From the NCBI GenBank assembly GCA_035570275.1, contig DATMNI010000169.1, forward strand, positions 1-43,085: a DNA stretch of 43,085 nt, read 5' to 3'. This DNA comes from DATMNI01 sp035570275. GTDB taxonomy: Bacteria > Acidobacteriota > Terriglobia > Bryobacterales > Bryobacteraceae. The notes beneath the pieces were generated by a model. The model saw nothing but the letters and a program-made list of their open reading frames with translations, was not told the origin of the DNA and made no database searches. Position 1 is the first letter of the stretch. Every line of letters starts with the position of its first letter. Of the stretch, positions 7,885-15,878 are shown in pieces. A program made the position numbers and the translations under genes.

Positions 7885-9552
7885 TCAGAGGGCACGCGTG
7901 TATTGTGGCTCCGCCTGCAGTTCCTCTTCGGCGGCTTGGGCGGCTGCCTCCAGCCGCTTCCGGCGGAATTCCTGCGCCGCCCCGATGAACGCCCGGAACA
8001 GCGGGTGCGGTTCCATCGGCTTGGACTTGAACTCGGGGTGGAACTGGCAGCCCAAATACCAGGGATGCCCGGCGATCTCGCAGATCTCCACGTACGTGTT
8101 GTCCGGTGTTTCGCCGGTGATTCGCAGACCCGCGGCCTTCAACTGGCCTTCGTACTCGCGGTTGAATTCGTAGCGATGGCGATGCCGCTCGTTGATCTCG
8201 CGCGTCCCATAGGCGTCATATGCGAAACTGTTCTCGGCCAACCGGCAAGCCCAGCTTCCCAGACGCATGGTGCCGCCCAGGTCGTCCACGCCCTTCAACT
8301 CGCGCAGTTTGAAAATCACGCGGTGCGGCGTGCCCTGGTTGAATTCGGTGGAATCGGCATGCTCCAGCCCGCACACATTGCGCGCGTACTCAATCACCAT
8401 GGTCTGCATGCCCAGGCAGATGCCGAAATACGGCACTTTATTCTCGCGCGCGTACCGGATGGCGTTCAGCATGCCGTCGATTCCGCGCTTGCCGAATCCG
8501 CCCGGCACCAGCACGCCATCGAACCCCGCCAGTTGCCGTTCCCAATCCTCGCCGGCCACGCCCTCCGCCTCAATCCAGTGGATGTTCACCGCAACCTGGT
8601 GCGCCAGGCCCCCGTGCAGCAGGGCTTCCTTCAGGCTCTTGTACGAATCCTCGTATTCCACGTACTTGCCCACCAGCGCGATGTTCACCTCGCCCTGCGG
8701 GTTCCGCATGCGCTCCAGCATCGCCGTCCAGCGGCTCAGGTCGCGCGGCCCGGCCTCCAACCGCAGATGGCGCAGCACGATTTCGTCCACGCCCTCATGG
8801 GCGAACCCCACCGGCACCTCGTACACCGACTTTACGTCCCGTGCCGTAATCACGGCTTGCACATCCACGTCGCAGAACAGCGCGATCTTCTCCTTCATAT
8901 CCTGCGGAATGAACCGCTCGCACCGGCACAGCAGAATATCCGGTTGGATACCGAGAGCCCGCAGTTCCTTCACGCTGTGTTGCGTGGGCTTGGTTTTCAG
9001 CTCTTGCGCCGCCGCGATCCATGGCACCAGCGTCACGTGAATGAACAGGCAATTGTCGCGCCCCTGCTCGTGCCGCATCTGGCGGATGGCTTCCAGGAAC
9101 GGCAGCGATTCGATGTCGCCCACGGTGCCGCCGATCTCGGCGATCACCACGTCCACATCCTGCGCCACCTTCTTCATGGCAGCCTTAATCTCGTTGGTGA
9201 CGTGCGGAATCACCTGCACCGTCTTGCCCAGATAATCTCCGCGCCGCTCCCTGGCGATGATCTGCTCATAAATCCGCCCTGAGGTGAGATTATTGCTCTG
9301 GGTAAGTTTGGAGTGCGTAAAACGTTCGTAGTGGCCCAGGTCCAAGTCGGTTTCGGCGCCATCGTCGGTGACGAAGACTTCGCCGTGCTGGAACGGGCTC
9401 ATGGTGCCGGGATCCACGTTCAGATATGGATCGAACTTCTGGCAGGTCACCTTCAAACCGCGGCTCTCCAGCAGGCACCCTATGGAGGCGGCCGCGATCC
9501 CCTTCCCCAATGAAGAGACCACGCCGCCTGTTACGAAAATGTATTTAGCCAT
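7885..9552 (-). CDS. pyrG: CTP synthase
   Basis: A 555-residue enzyme converting UTP, ATP and glutamine to CTP. The N-terminal synthetase domain begins KYIFVTGGVVSSLGKGIAAA with the P-loop-like SSLGKG. EIGGTVGDIES and SVKELRALGIQPDILLCR are also typical. The C-terminal glutamine amidotransferase domain has the nucleophile Cys in FGICLGMQ and the HPE of GCQFHPEFKSKP. Full length with no break. The start overlaps the end of kdsB by eight bases, with GGGGTGAGG just ahead of the ATG. Position between the Kdo genes fits metabolism, because KdsB consumes CTP. Confidence 0.97.
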   Translation of the reverse strand: MAKYIFVTGGVVSSLGKGIAAASIGCLLESRGLKVTCQKFDPYLNVDPGTMSPFQHGEVFVTDDGAETDLDLGHYERFTHSKLTQSNNLTSGRIYEQIIARERRGDYLGKTVQVIPHVTNEIKAAMKKVAQDVDVVIAEIGGTVGDIESLPFLEAIRQMRHEQGRDNCLFIHVTLVPWIAAAQELKTKPTQHSVKELRALGIQPDILLCRCERFIPQDMKEKIALFCDVDVQAVITARDVKSVYEVPVGFAHEGVDEIVLRHLRLEAGPRDLSRWTAMLERMRNPQGEVNIALVGKYVEYEDSYKSLKEALLHGGLAHQVAVNIHWIEAEGVAGEDWERQLAGFDGVLVPGGFGKRGIDGMLNAIRYARENKVPYFGICLGMQTMVIEYARNVCGLEHADSTEFNQGTPHRVIFKLRELKGVDDLGGTMRLGSWACRLAENSFAYDAYGTREINERHRHRYEFNREYEGQLKAAGLRITGETPDNTYVEICEIAGHPWYLGCQFHPEFKSKPMEPHPLFRAFIGAAQEFRRKRLEAAAQAAEEELQAEPQYTRAL

Positions 9553-10342
9553 TCCTCACCCCCTGAAAAATCGACGCCTCGAACAACCTGGACACCCGTT
9601 CCAGGTCCTCGGGTGTATCCACACCCAGGGATTCGTACTCGGTTTCCACCACCCGAATGCGGAACCCGTTCTCTAACGCACGCAACTGCTCCAGCCGCTC
9701 CGCCCGCTCCAGCGGCCCCACCGGCAAGGCCGAATACGACAGCAGGAAATCGCGCTGATAAACGTACAGCCCGATGTGTTTGAAATGAGGTGTTCCCAGT
9801 AGCACCGGCGTCCTTGCCTGTGTTTCCGCTCCCGCGCGTTCCGGTTCCCGTTCATACGGAATCGGGCAGCGTGAAAAATAGATCGCTTCGCCTTCCCGAT
9901 TCGTGACCACCTTCACCACGTTCGGGTCGCCGATCTCGCGCACGTCCTCGATCCTCTTTTTCAGCGTACTCATCACCACCCCAGGCTCGTGCACCATGGG
10001 CAGGATGGACGCGTCAATGGCCGCCGGATCGATCAGCGGCTCGTCGCCCTGAATGTTCACAATTATTTCGGCATTGTCGGCGGAAGCCGCTTCCGCCACG
10101 CGGTCCGTGCCGGAGAGATGGTCGCTCCGCGTCATCGTCACCCGCGCGCCGAAGCTCCGGGCGGCGTCATACACCCGCTGGTCGTCCGTGGCAATAATCG
10201 TGCTGGTCAAGTACGTGGCCATGTTGGCCCGTTCGTACACGTGTTGCAGCATGGTTTTGGCGGCGATTTTGGCGAGTACTTTACCGGGAAAACGACTGGA
10301 AGCAAACCGGGCAGGAATGACGCCGAGAATTTTACGCGGCAC
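9545..10342 (-). CDS. kdsB: 3-deoxy-manno-octulosonate cytidylyltransferase
   Basis: A 265-residue enzyme that couples Kdo to CMP (CTP + Kdo to CMP-Kdo + PPi), activating it for transfer to lipid A. Motifs: ILGVIPARFASSRFPGKVLA at the N-terminus (CTP-binding loop), TDDQRVYDAA, TRSDHLSGTDRVAEA, IIVNIQGDEPLIDP, VKVVTNREGEAIYFSRCPIP, HIGLYVYQRDFLL and VDTPEDLERV near the end. The start codon is GTG at 10340-10342. A TATGAT-like hexamer lies only five bases upstream of it, so the message may be nearly leaderless. First gene of the operon. Confidence 0.95.
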   Translation of the reverse strand: MPRKILGVIPARFASSRFPGKVLAKIAAKTMLQHVYERANMATYLTSTIIATDDQRVYDAARSFGARVTMTRSDHLSGTDRVAEAASADNAEIIVNIQGDEPLIDPAAIDASILPMVHEPGVVMSTLKKRIEDVREIGDPNVVKVVTNREGEAIYFSRCPIPYEREPERAGAETQARTPVLLGTPHFKHIGLYVYQRDFLLSYSALPVGPLERAERLEQLRALENGFRIRVVETEYESLGVDTPEDLERVSRLFEASIFQGVRNG

Positions 10343-10366
10343 ACGCGATCATACCATAAAATCCCT

Positions 10367-11389
10367 ATGCTAGACTTGAGCAGAGAGGCTGGCTGGCCGA
10401 ACATGCTGCTGTCCTACCGTAACCTGTTGATATTCGGCGCCTTGAGATCTGTCGTCATGGTCTTGTGTGCGGCGCCGGCACTCTGGGGGCAGGCCACCAT
10501 TGAGCCCCGCCCCAAACCGGCTCTCAAGCCGGAGCTTCTGCCCAAGGCGAATATCCGTGTGGACAGCACCCTGGTGCTCATCCCGGTTACCGTCACCGAC
10601 CCGATGAACCGCTTCGTCACCGGCCTGGAGAAGGAAAACTTCAAAGTCTTGGAAGACAAGAAGGAGCAGGAGATCAAACAGTTTTCGAGCGAAGACGCGC
10701 CCATCTCCGTGGGGGTAGTCTTCGATTGCAGCGGCAGTATGAGCCACAAACTTGAAAAGTCGCGCCTGGCGGTAGCGCAATTTTTCAAGATGGCCAACCC
10801 GGAGGACGAGTTTTTCCTGGTGGAGTTCAACGATTCCGCCCAGCTTGTCAGGCCCTTCACCACCAGCCTGGAAGAGATTCAAAACCACCTGACCTTCACG
10901 CAATCCAAGGGCAGGACGGCGCTGCTGGACGGCGTGTACCTGGCGCTGCACGAGATGAAGAAGGCGAAGAATCCCCGCAAGGCGCTTTTGCTGATCTCCG
11001 ACGGCGGTGACAACAATAGCCGCTACACCGAGGCGGAAATCAAGAACCTGGTGAAGGAAGCCGACGTCCAAATCTATGCGATTGGAATATACGAGCCGGT
11101 TTCGGGCCGCTCCCGCACGCCGGAAGAAATGAATGGGCCGGGCCTCTTGACCGAAATCGCCGAACAGACCGGAGGACGCCAGTACCAGGTGGAGAATCTG
11201 AACGAATTGCCCGATATCGCCGCCAAAATCGGAGTGGAACTGCGCAACCAGTACATTCTGGGCTATTCGCCGCTGAACGTAACGCACGACGGAAAGTACC
11301 GCCACGTGCAAGTCAAACTGGTGCAGCCGCGCGGACTTCCGCCTCTCCGGCCCTTCTGGAAACAGGGCTACTATGCTCCCCAACAATAG
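10367..11389 (+). CDS. Secreted VWFA-domain protein 1 of a tandem triplet
   Basis: A 340-residue protein with an N-terminal hydrophobic signal (LLIFGALRSVVMVLCAAPALWG). It then follows the acidobacterial VWFA-related layout: a strand-rich leader (LIPVTVTDPMNRFVTGLEKENF), then a von Willebrand A domain. The metal site is present as DCSGSM (D-x-S-x-S), a Thr in SKGRTALLDG and an Asp in LLISDGGDNNS. The C-terminus has the family ending ELRNQYILGYSP and FWKQGYYAP. A second ATG at 10403 gives a more usual signal-peptide length and may be the real start. Likely periplasmic or cell-surface and Mg-dependent in ligand binding; the partner is unknown. It overlaps the next gene by 17 bases. Confidence 0.88.
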   Translation: MLDLSREAGWPNMLLSYRNLLIFGALRSVVMVLCAAPALWGQATIEPRPKPALKPELLPKANIRVDSTLVLIPVTVTDPMNRFVTGLEKENFKVLEDKKEQEIKQFSSEDAPISVGVVFDCSGSMSHKLEKSRLAVAQFFKMANPEDEFFLVEFNDSAQLVRPFTTSLEEIQNHLTFTQSKGRTALLDGVYLALHEMKKAKNPRKALLLISDGGDNNSRYTEAEIKNLVKEADVQIYAIGIYEPVSGRSRTPEEMNGPGLLTEIAEQTGGRQYQVENLNELPDIAAKIGVELRNQYILGYSPLNVTHDGKYRHVQVKLVQPRGLPPLRPFWKQGYYAPQQ

Positions 11390-12398
11390 GTCGGTTGGAT
11401 GCCGGATGCCGGATGCCGGTGGCCGGTGGCTGGTAGCTGGGTTGCTGGCGGCAGCGGCGGTGGTATCCGGCCAGCAGGCGAAGCCCGTCATTCCTCCATC
11501 CGCGCCTGTTCCATCCGTGGATACCGGCACGATTTTCCGCGCCGATACGCGCCTGGTGGTCTGCCCCACCGTGGTGGTGGATAAGGGTGGCCACCTGGTG
11601 ACCACGCTGCCGAAGGAAGCCTTCACGGTTTACGAGAACGGCGTGGTGCAGGAAATCAAGATTTTTAAGCGCGAAGACGTCCCGGTTTCCATGGGGTTGA
11701 TTATCGACAACAGCGGCAGCATGCGCGACAAGCGCGCCAAGGTGGAAGCCGCCACGCTGGCGCTGGCCAAAGATTCCAACCCCGATGACGAAGCCTTCGT
11801 GGTCAACTTCAACGACGAAGCCTTTCTCGACCTGCCGCACGGCAAAGACTTCACCAGCGATTTCAAGGAACTGGAAGAGGCCCTCACCCGCATCGATTCC
11901 CGCGGCGGCACCGCCATGCGCGATGCCATCCGCATGTCCATCGACCACGCCAAGGAAAAAGGCCACAAAGATAAGAAGGTTCTGGTGGTGGTCACCGACG
12001 GCAACGACAACTCCAGTGTGGTCAGCCTGGAAAACCTGGTGAAAGCCGCGCAGCAAGCCGGCATCCTGATCTATTCCGTGGGTCTGTTGGGCGAAGAAGA
12101 ACGCCGCGAAGCCCAACGCGCGCAGCGCGCCCTGAAGTCCCTTGCCGAAGCCACCGGCGGCGACGCCTTCTTCCCCAAGGACGTTTCCGAGGTAGACCGC
12201 ATCGCCCATCAGGTGGCGCGCGATATCCGCAACCAGTACACCATCGAATACACGCCCTCGAATACGGCGCTCGACGGATCGTTCCGGCAGATCAAAATCT
12301 CCGTGAAGGCGCCGGGCAACCCCACCGTCCGCACCCGTAGCGGCTACTACGCCACGCCCGACCAGGGCGCGGGTCCGGCAAAAGGGGCTGTCAAGTAA
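11373..12398 (+). CDS. Secreted VWFA-domain protein 2 of a tandem triplet
   Basis: 341 residues. The signal segment is RWLVAGLLAAAAVVSGQ, followed by a Pro-rich spacer, the leader domain (TRLVVCPTVVVDKGGHLVTTL), then the VWFA domain with MIDAS DNSGSM, GGTAMRDAI and VVVTDGNDNSS. The end has RNQYTIEYTPSN and RSGYYATPD. It is much more like the third gene than the first, e.g. the shared ATGGxxFxPKDVSEVDRIAHQV block. An ATG at 11406 is an alternative start. The signal region contains GGATGCC repeated three times (11396-11416), so the N-terminus may be variable. Confidence 0.88.
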   Translation: MLPNNRSVGCRMPDAGGRWLVAGLLAAAAVVSGQQAKPVIPPSAPVPSVDTGTIFRADTRLVVCPTVVVDKGGHLVTTLPKEAFTVYENGVVQEIKIFKREDVPVSMGLIIDNSGSMRDKRAKVEAATLALAKDSNPDDEAFVVNFNDEAFLDLPHGKDFTSDFKELEEALTRIDSRGGTAMRDAIRMSIDHAKEKGHKDKKVLVVVTDGNDNSSVVSLENLVKAAQQAGILIYSVGLLGEEERREAQRAQRALKSLAEATGGDAFFPKDVSEVDRIAHQVARDIRNQYTIEYTPSNTALDGSFRQIKISVKAPGNPTVRTRSGYYATPDQGAGPAKGAVK

Positions 12399-13471
12399 TG
12401 CGCTGGCAAGTCATGCACTATTGTAAGTGGGACAGACCATCGTTCTTGGTGGTCTGTCAATACCATCGAGTTCTTGGTCATCTCGGTATGGCGGTATGGC
12501 TGGCCGCGGCAGCTTTGTCCGGGCAGGTAAAACCCCCGTCGCCGGCCGCGCCGCCCACAGCGCCCGTGGCGCCGGCAACCGGCGCACCGGCTCCGGAACC
12601 GACCGTCATCCGCGTGGATACTCGCGTAGTGGTCTGCCACGCCACCGTAGTCGAAAAATCCGGCCATCTGGTGACCACGCTGCCCAGGGAGGCTTTCACC
12701 GTTTTTGAAAACGGCGCCAAACAGGAGATTCGGGTCTTCAAGCGCGAGGATCTGCCGGTTTCCATGGGTATCGTGATCGATAACAGCGGCAGCATGCGCA
12801 ACAAAATCGCTCAGGTCAAGGCGGCCTCCCTGGCGCTGGTGGACGATTCCAACCGTGAAGACGAAGTCTTCATTGTCAATTTCAACGATACGGCATACAT
12901 GGATCTGCCGGACGGCAAGGACTTCACCAACGACACCAAGGAACTGGAAACCGCGCTGGCCCGCATCGATACGCGCGGCGGCACCGCCATGCGGGACGCC
13001 ATCCAGATGTCCATCGAGCATCTGAAGCGGGCTCACAAGGACAAAAAGGTTCTGGTGGTGGTGACCGATGGCAACGACAATTCCAGCCTGGTGGGCATGG
13101 ACGCTCTCATGAAGTCGGCCCGCCAAAGCGGCGTGGTGATCTATGCCGTGGGCCTGCTCACCGAAGAGGAACATCGCGAGGCCACGCGCGCCAAACACGC
13201 GCTCAACGACCTCACCGAGGCCACCGGCGGCAGCGTCTTTTATCCCAAAGACGTTTCCGAAGTGGACCGCATCGCCCACCAGGTGGCGCACGACATTCGC
13301 AACCAGTACACCATCGCGTATTCGCCCGCCAACGCCAACATGGATGGCACGTTCCGGCAGATCAAAATCACCGCCAAGGCGCCCGGAAACCCTACCGTGC
13401 GCACGCGCACCGGGTACTACGCCACCCCCGATTCCGGATCGGCCGCGGGCAAACTCGGCTTCACCAAGTAA
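12398..13471 (+). CDS. Secreted VWFA-domain protein 3 of a tandem triplet
   Basis: 357 residues; the ATG overlaps the previous stop by one base (TAATG). After an unusual leader (MRWQVMHYCKWDRPSF) comes the hydrophobic segment MAVWLAAAALSGQ, which with an ATG at 12488 could be the whole signal peptide. A Pro/Ala-rich linker leads to the leader domain (VVVCHATVVEKSGHLVTTL) and a VWFA domain with DNSGSM, GGTAMRDAI and VVVTDGNDNSS. The ending RNQYTIAYSPAN and RTGYYATPD closely parallels gene 2, indicating recent duplication. No enzymatic residues were seen beyond the metal site. Confidence 0.88.
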   Translation: MRWQVMHYCKWDRPSFLVVCQYHRVLGHLGMAVWLAAAALSGQVKPPSPAAPPTAPVAPATGAPAPEPTVIRVDTRVVVCHATVVEKSGHLVTTLPREAFTVFENGAKQEIRVFKREDLPVSMGIVIDNSGSMRNKIAQVKAASLALVDDSNREDEVFIVNFNDTAYMDLPDGKDFTNDTKELETALARIDTRGGTAMRDAIQMSIEHLKRAHKDKKVLVVVTDGNDNSSLVGMDALMKSARQSGVVIYAVGLLTEEEHREATRAKHALNDLTEATGGSVFYPKDVSEVDRIAHQVAHDIRNQYTIAYSPANANMDGTFRQIKITAKAPGNPTVRTRTGYYATPDSGSAAGKLGFTK

Positions 13472-13534
13472 TGTTGCGCGTGGTCTAGAGTGCTTGAATT
13501 TGCGAATCTGATGTGAATGAGTCAAGTTTCGATT

Positions 13535-13709
13535 AACCGCAGAGACGCCGAGACGCGGAGGAAATCGCAGAGAAGACGAACTGAGGCCATGCCTTGCGCG
13601 CAGGTAGAGGCGCCGCCCGGGATTGTCGCAGGCTACGACCGATGCAGAAGGCCATACCAGTTTTGGTCTTTCTCTGCGCTTTCTCTGCGTCTCCGCGGCT
13701 CTGCGGTGA
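13535..13709. repeat. Long imperfect hairpin repeat (CGCAGAGACGC type)
   Basis: The left arm ACCGCAGAGACGCCGAGACG (13536 on) is mirrored by a right arm ending CGTCTCCGCGGCTCTGCGGT (to ~13707). After reverse complement the arms agree over ~40 bases with a few mismatches. The ~90-base centre is not repetitive. I recall very similar CAGAGACGCAGAGACGCGGAG arms from intergenic regions of many unrelated bacteria. It fills the gap between the VWFA triplet and the next small gene. Confidence 0.7.
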
Positions 13710-13746
13710 AGGCGCTCGTTCGGTCTGAGACGGAGCTTCGCTGGTA

Positions 13747-13956
13747 ATGCTCCGCGTGTTGTGGCGCCTGAGCCGCGGTTATCGCCTGCGGCCGTGGCGC
13801 AGCCCGTACCTGCGCTGGCGCATCGAAACCTACTGGGGTCTGCACGCCGAGGAAATCACGTTCGCCCAGTTCTGGCAATTCGCGTGGCAGCGGCGCCGCG
13901 AACTGGTCCGCTACCTGCGCTGGGCCAGTGGCCGCGACCCTCTGGGTCGCGCCTGA
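13747..13956 (+). CDS. Small Arg/Trp-rich protein of unknown function
   Basis: 69 residues, rich in Arg, Trp and aromatic residues: SRGYRLRPWRSPYLRWRIE, then AEEITFAQFWQFAWQRRRE, then LVRYLRWASG. No signal peptide or membrane segment is obvious, though the second half could form an amphipathic helix. I believe similar short proteins occur in other Acidobacteria, which together with the coherent frame supports it as real. It lies 36 bases before the TPR membrane protein on the same strand. Confidence 0.5.
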   Translation: MLRVLWRLSRGYRLRPWRSPYLRWRIETYWGLHAEEITFAQFWQFAWQRRRELVRYLRWASGRDPLGRA

Positions 13957-13992
13957 GTTAATTCATTAACCCACCCATGCTATCCTCCCTTT

Positions 13993-15129
13993 GTGTTGGC
14001 CCACGCCCAACTCCTGTTCCGCCTCTGGTGGCAACCTTCGGCCGCAATGAGCGGCATTTTAGACCGCGGCAGCCTGCTCTTTGCCAGCCTCGCCGTGCTG
14101 GGCGCATCCCTGCTGCTCCCCTTGCCGGTCAGCTTCTTCACGCCATTGCTGATTCTGGCGGCCTTCTACGTTCCCGGCACGCTGGTACTCGGCAACCTGT
14201 TCGGCCGTCTGGGCGCGATGGGTACCGTTTTCCAGCGCGACTTCTCGCCGCTGCTCACCTGCACCGGCATGGCTTATGCCGCCGCATCGCTTCCGCTGGC
14301 CCTGGCCGCCTGGGTGGTTCCGGTGCCGATTCTTTACTATCTTTTTGCGCCCGCCCTGCTGTACTTCGGTTTCCTGATGTTCTTTGCGGTGCGGACGGTC
14401 TTCGGCACCGAGAACGGCACGGCGGCCGGCGTGGTCTCACTGTCCTGGATCCCGCTGGTTGCCGGCGCCGTCGCCTGGGGTCCGCTCAGCTTCCTGCTTC
14501 GTTTCGCCGCCTCGCCCTTCTTCCTCTTCTTCGCCTGGTATTACCTGGGCAGTGAATTCAGCCGCCTGGGCGACGGCCTGCGCAGCCGCCAGAACTTCCA
14601 CCGCATGATGCAAGCCGCCACGGTCAACCCGCACGATGGCGAAGCCCAGTACCAGCTCGGCCTGATCTACCAGCAGCGCCGCCAGTACAGCGAAGCGATC
14701 CAGCGTTTCCAGAAGGCTGTGGCCATAGACCCCAGCCAGACCGACGCGCATTTCCAACTGGGCCGCATAGCGCGCGAGCAGGGCCGCCCGCGCGACGCCT
14801 TGGCTCACTTCCAGACGGTCATTGACCAGGATGAGCGCCACAGTTCCAGCGAAATCCTCCGCGAACTGGGCGGCATCTACGTCGCCGCCGGCCAATTCGC
14901 CGACGCCAGACACGAACTGGAAATCTACGTCGAGCGCCGTCCCTACGACCCCGAAGGCCTGTTCTATTTAGGCCAGGCGCTGGAAGGCCTGGGAGAAACC
15001 GCCGCCGCCCGCGACCGCTTCACCGCCGCCGTCGAGGCCGTTCGCACCGCACCCCGCTACCGCCAGCGCATCGTGGCCCGCTGGAGCCGCCTGGCGCAGA
15101 AGCAACTGTCGAAACTCGGCGCGGCGTAG
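13993..15129 (+). CDS. Membrane protein with Yip1-like N-terminus and C-terminal TPR repeats
   Basis: 378 residues from a GTG start. Residues ~30-190 hold five or so membrane helices (LLFASLAVLGASLLLPL, FFTPLLILAAFYVPGTLVL, YLFAPALLYFGFLMFFAV and others) in a Yip1/DUF-type arrangement. From ~205 on are at least four TPR units, e.g. AQYQLGLIYQQRRQYSEAI, AHFQLGRIAREQGRPRDAL and GLFYLGQALEGLGETAAA. It probably scaffolds protein contacts at the inner membrane. An ATG at 14047 is an alternative start that would remove 18 residues. Downstream is a perfect 10-bp inverted repeat. Confidence 0.82.
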   Translation: MLAHAQLLFRLWWQPSAAMSGILDRGSLLFASLAVLGASLLLPLPVSFFTPLLILAAFYVPGTLVLGNLFGRLGAMGTVFQRDFSPLLTCTGMAYAAASLPLALAAWVVPVPILYYLFAPALLYFGFLMFFAVRTVFGTENGTAAGVVSLSWIPLVAGAVAWGPLSFLLRFAASPFFLFFAWYYLGSEFSRLGDGLRSRQNFHRMMQAATVNPHDGEAQYQLGLIYQQRRQYSEAIQRFQKAVAIDPSQTDAHFQLGRIAREQGRPRDALAHFQTVIDQDERHSSSEILRELGGIYVAAGQFADARHELEIYVERRPYDPEGLFYLGQALEGLGETAAARDRFTAAVEAVRTAPRYRQRIVARWSRLAQKQLSKLGAA

Positions 15130-15130
15130 A

Positions 15131-15185
15131 TGGCCGGATGGATAGGGGTTAAACTTGGGCGCCTTCCTGCACCGTCATCCGGCCA
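15131..15185 (+). terminator. Hairpin after the TPR membrane gene
   Basis: TGGCCGGATG (15131-15140) and CATCCGGCCA (15176-15185) are perfect inverted repeats separated by 35 bases, directly after the stop at 15129. The loop is long and no U-run follows, so it is at best a weak or factor-dependent terminator. Confidence 0.35.
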
Positions 15186-15237
15186 CGGGCATCCTCCATC
15201 TGCTCATCGGCGCTTACCTCTTGCATTTCCCTCCCAA

Positions 15238-15249
15238 ATGTTATAACAT
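15238..15249. promoter_or_regulatory. Perfect 12-bp palindrome (likely operator) at the toxin-antitoxin promoter
   Basis: ATGTTATAACAT is a perfect dyad lying over a TATAAC -10-like hexamer (15242-15247), 21 bases upstream of the antitoxin ATG. A TTGCAT hexamer lies 15 bases upstream of the -10. AbrB/MazE-type antitoxins usually repress their own promoter, so this is a natural binding site (inference). Confidence 0.55.
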
Positions 15250-15270
15250 CTGTATGGAGGCCCGAAGAAG

Positions 15271-15495
15271 ATGATCAGCCTAAAAGCCAGGGCAGTTGGC
15301 AACTCTACCGGTGTGACCTTTCCCAAGGAGGTCACGGACCGCTTGAAGATCAAGAACGGCGATTCCATCTTCCTCACCGAATCACCGGACGGCTATCGCC
15401 TCACCACGTACGATCCGGAATTTGAAAAGCAAATGGAAGCCGCTGAAAAGATCATGCGGCGCTACAAGGATGCCCTTAGGCGCCTCTCCAAGTGA
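15271..15495 (+). CDS. AbrB/MazE-like antitoxin of the intact Doc module
   Basis: 74 residues. The N-terminal half, KARAVGNSTGVTFPKEVTDR then LKIKNGDSIFL, is the swapped-hairpin AbrB/SpoVT DNA-binding domain. The C-terminal half is a charged helix ending RRYKDALRRLSK, expected to bind and neutralise the toxin. GGAGG lies before the ATG. The toxin GTG overlaps its stop by four bases. By family behaviour it should repress the operon from the palindrome just upstream. Confidence 0.85.
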   Translation: MISLKARAVGNSTGVTFPKEVTDRLKIKNGDSIFLTESPDGYRLTTYDPEFEKQMEAAEKIMRRYKDALRRLSK

Positions 15496-15878
15496 ACGAA
15501 CCGCAGTGGGTTTCGCTCGCCGTGGTGATGGCGATTCACGAGGCACAACTTAGTGAACACGGCGGAGCGACTGGCGTTCGCGACCAGGGTCTTCTGGAAT
15601 CCGCGCTAGCCCGCCCCCGCCAGGTGTATGCCTATGCCGACAATCCGGGCCTGACGCGCCTGGCCGCCGCGTACGCGTTCGGTTTGGCCAAGAATCACGC
15701 ATTCATGGATGGCAACAAGCGCACGGCCTGGGTGGTTTGCGCAACCTTTTTAGAACTGAACGCAAGAGAAGTCACGGCCGATCAGGCGGGCGTGGTTTCG
15801 ATCATGCTCGGCGTGGCCGGCAGCACGGTCAGCGAAGATCAACTCATCGAGTGGCTCACGCTGCACTCCGTGGAGTAG
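15492..15878 (+). CDS. doc: Doc-type death-on-curing toxin (Fic fold)
   Basis: A 128-residue protein from GTG. The Fic/Doc core motif is intact: NHAFMDGNKRTAW with His69, Asp73, Asn75, Lys76 and Arg77. The start region (VSLAVVMAIHEAQLSEHGG) and VRDQGLLESALARPRQ are typical of Doc. Family members such as P1 Doc inactivate EF-Tu by phosphorylation, using an inverted Fic reaction. It is paired with an AbrB-like antitoxin rather than Phd. Its 3' end overlaps the open frame of the truncated second doc on the other strand. Confidence 0.9.
   Translation: MNEPQWVSLAVVMAIHEAQLSEHGGATGVRDQGLLESALARPRQVYAYADNPGLTRLAAAYAFGLAKNHAFMDGNKRTAWVVCATFLELNAREVTADQAGVVSIMLGVAGSTVSEDQLIEWLTLHSVE

Noticed and set aside
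7903..9282. 459-codon plus-strand frame opposite pyrG
   Set aside because: Fully antisense to an unambiguous CTP synthase and lacking any family motif.
10370..11626. 418-codon minus-strand frame opposite the VWFA genes
   Set aside because: Antisense shadow; similar frames recur opposite the other two VWFA genes, as expected from their shared codon pattern.
13535..13709. tRNA or rRNA gene fragment
   Set aside because: The inverted repeat cannot be folded by eye into a cloverleaf and has no conserved tRNA boxes.
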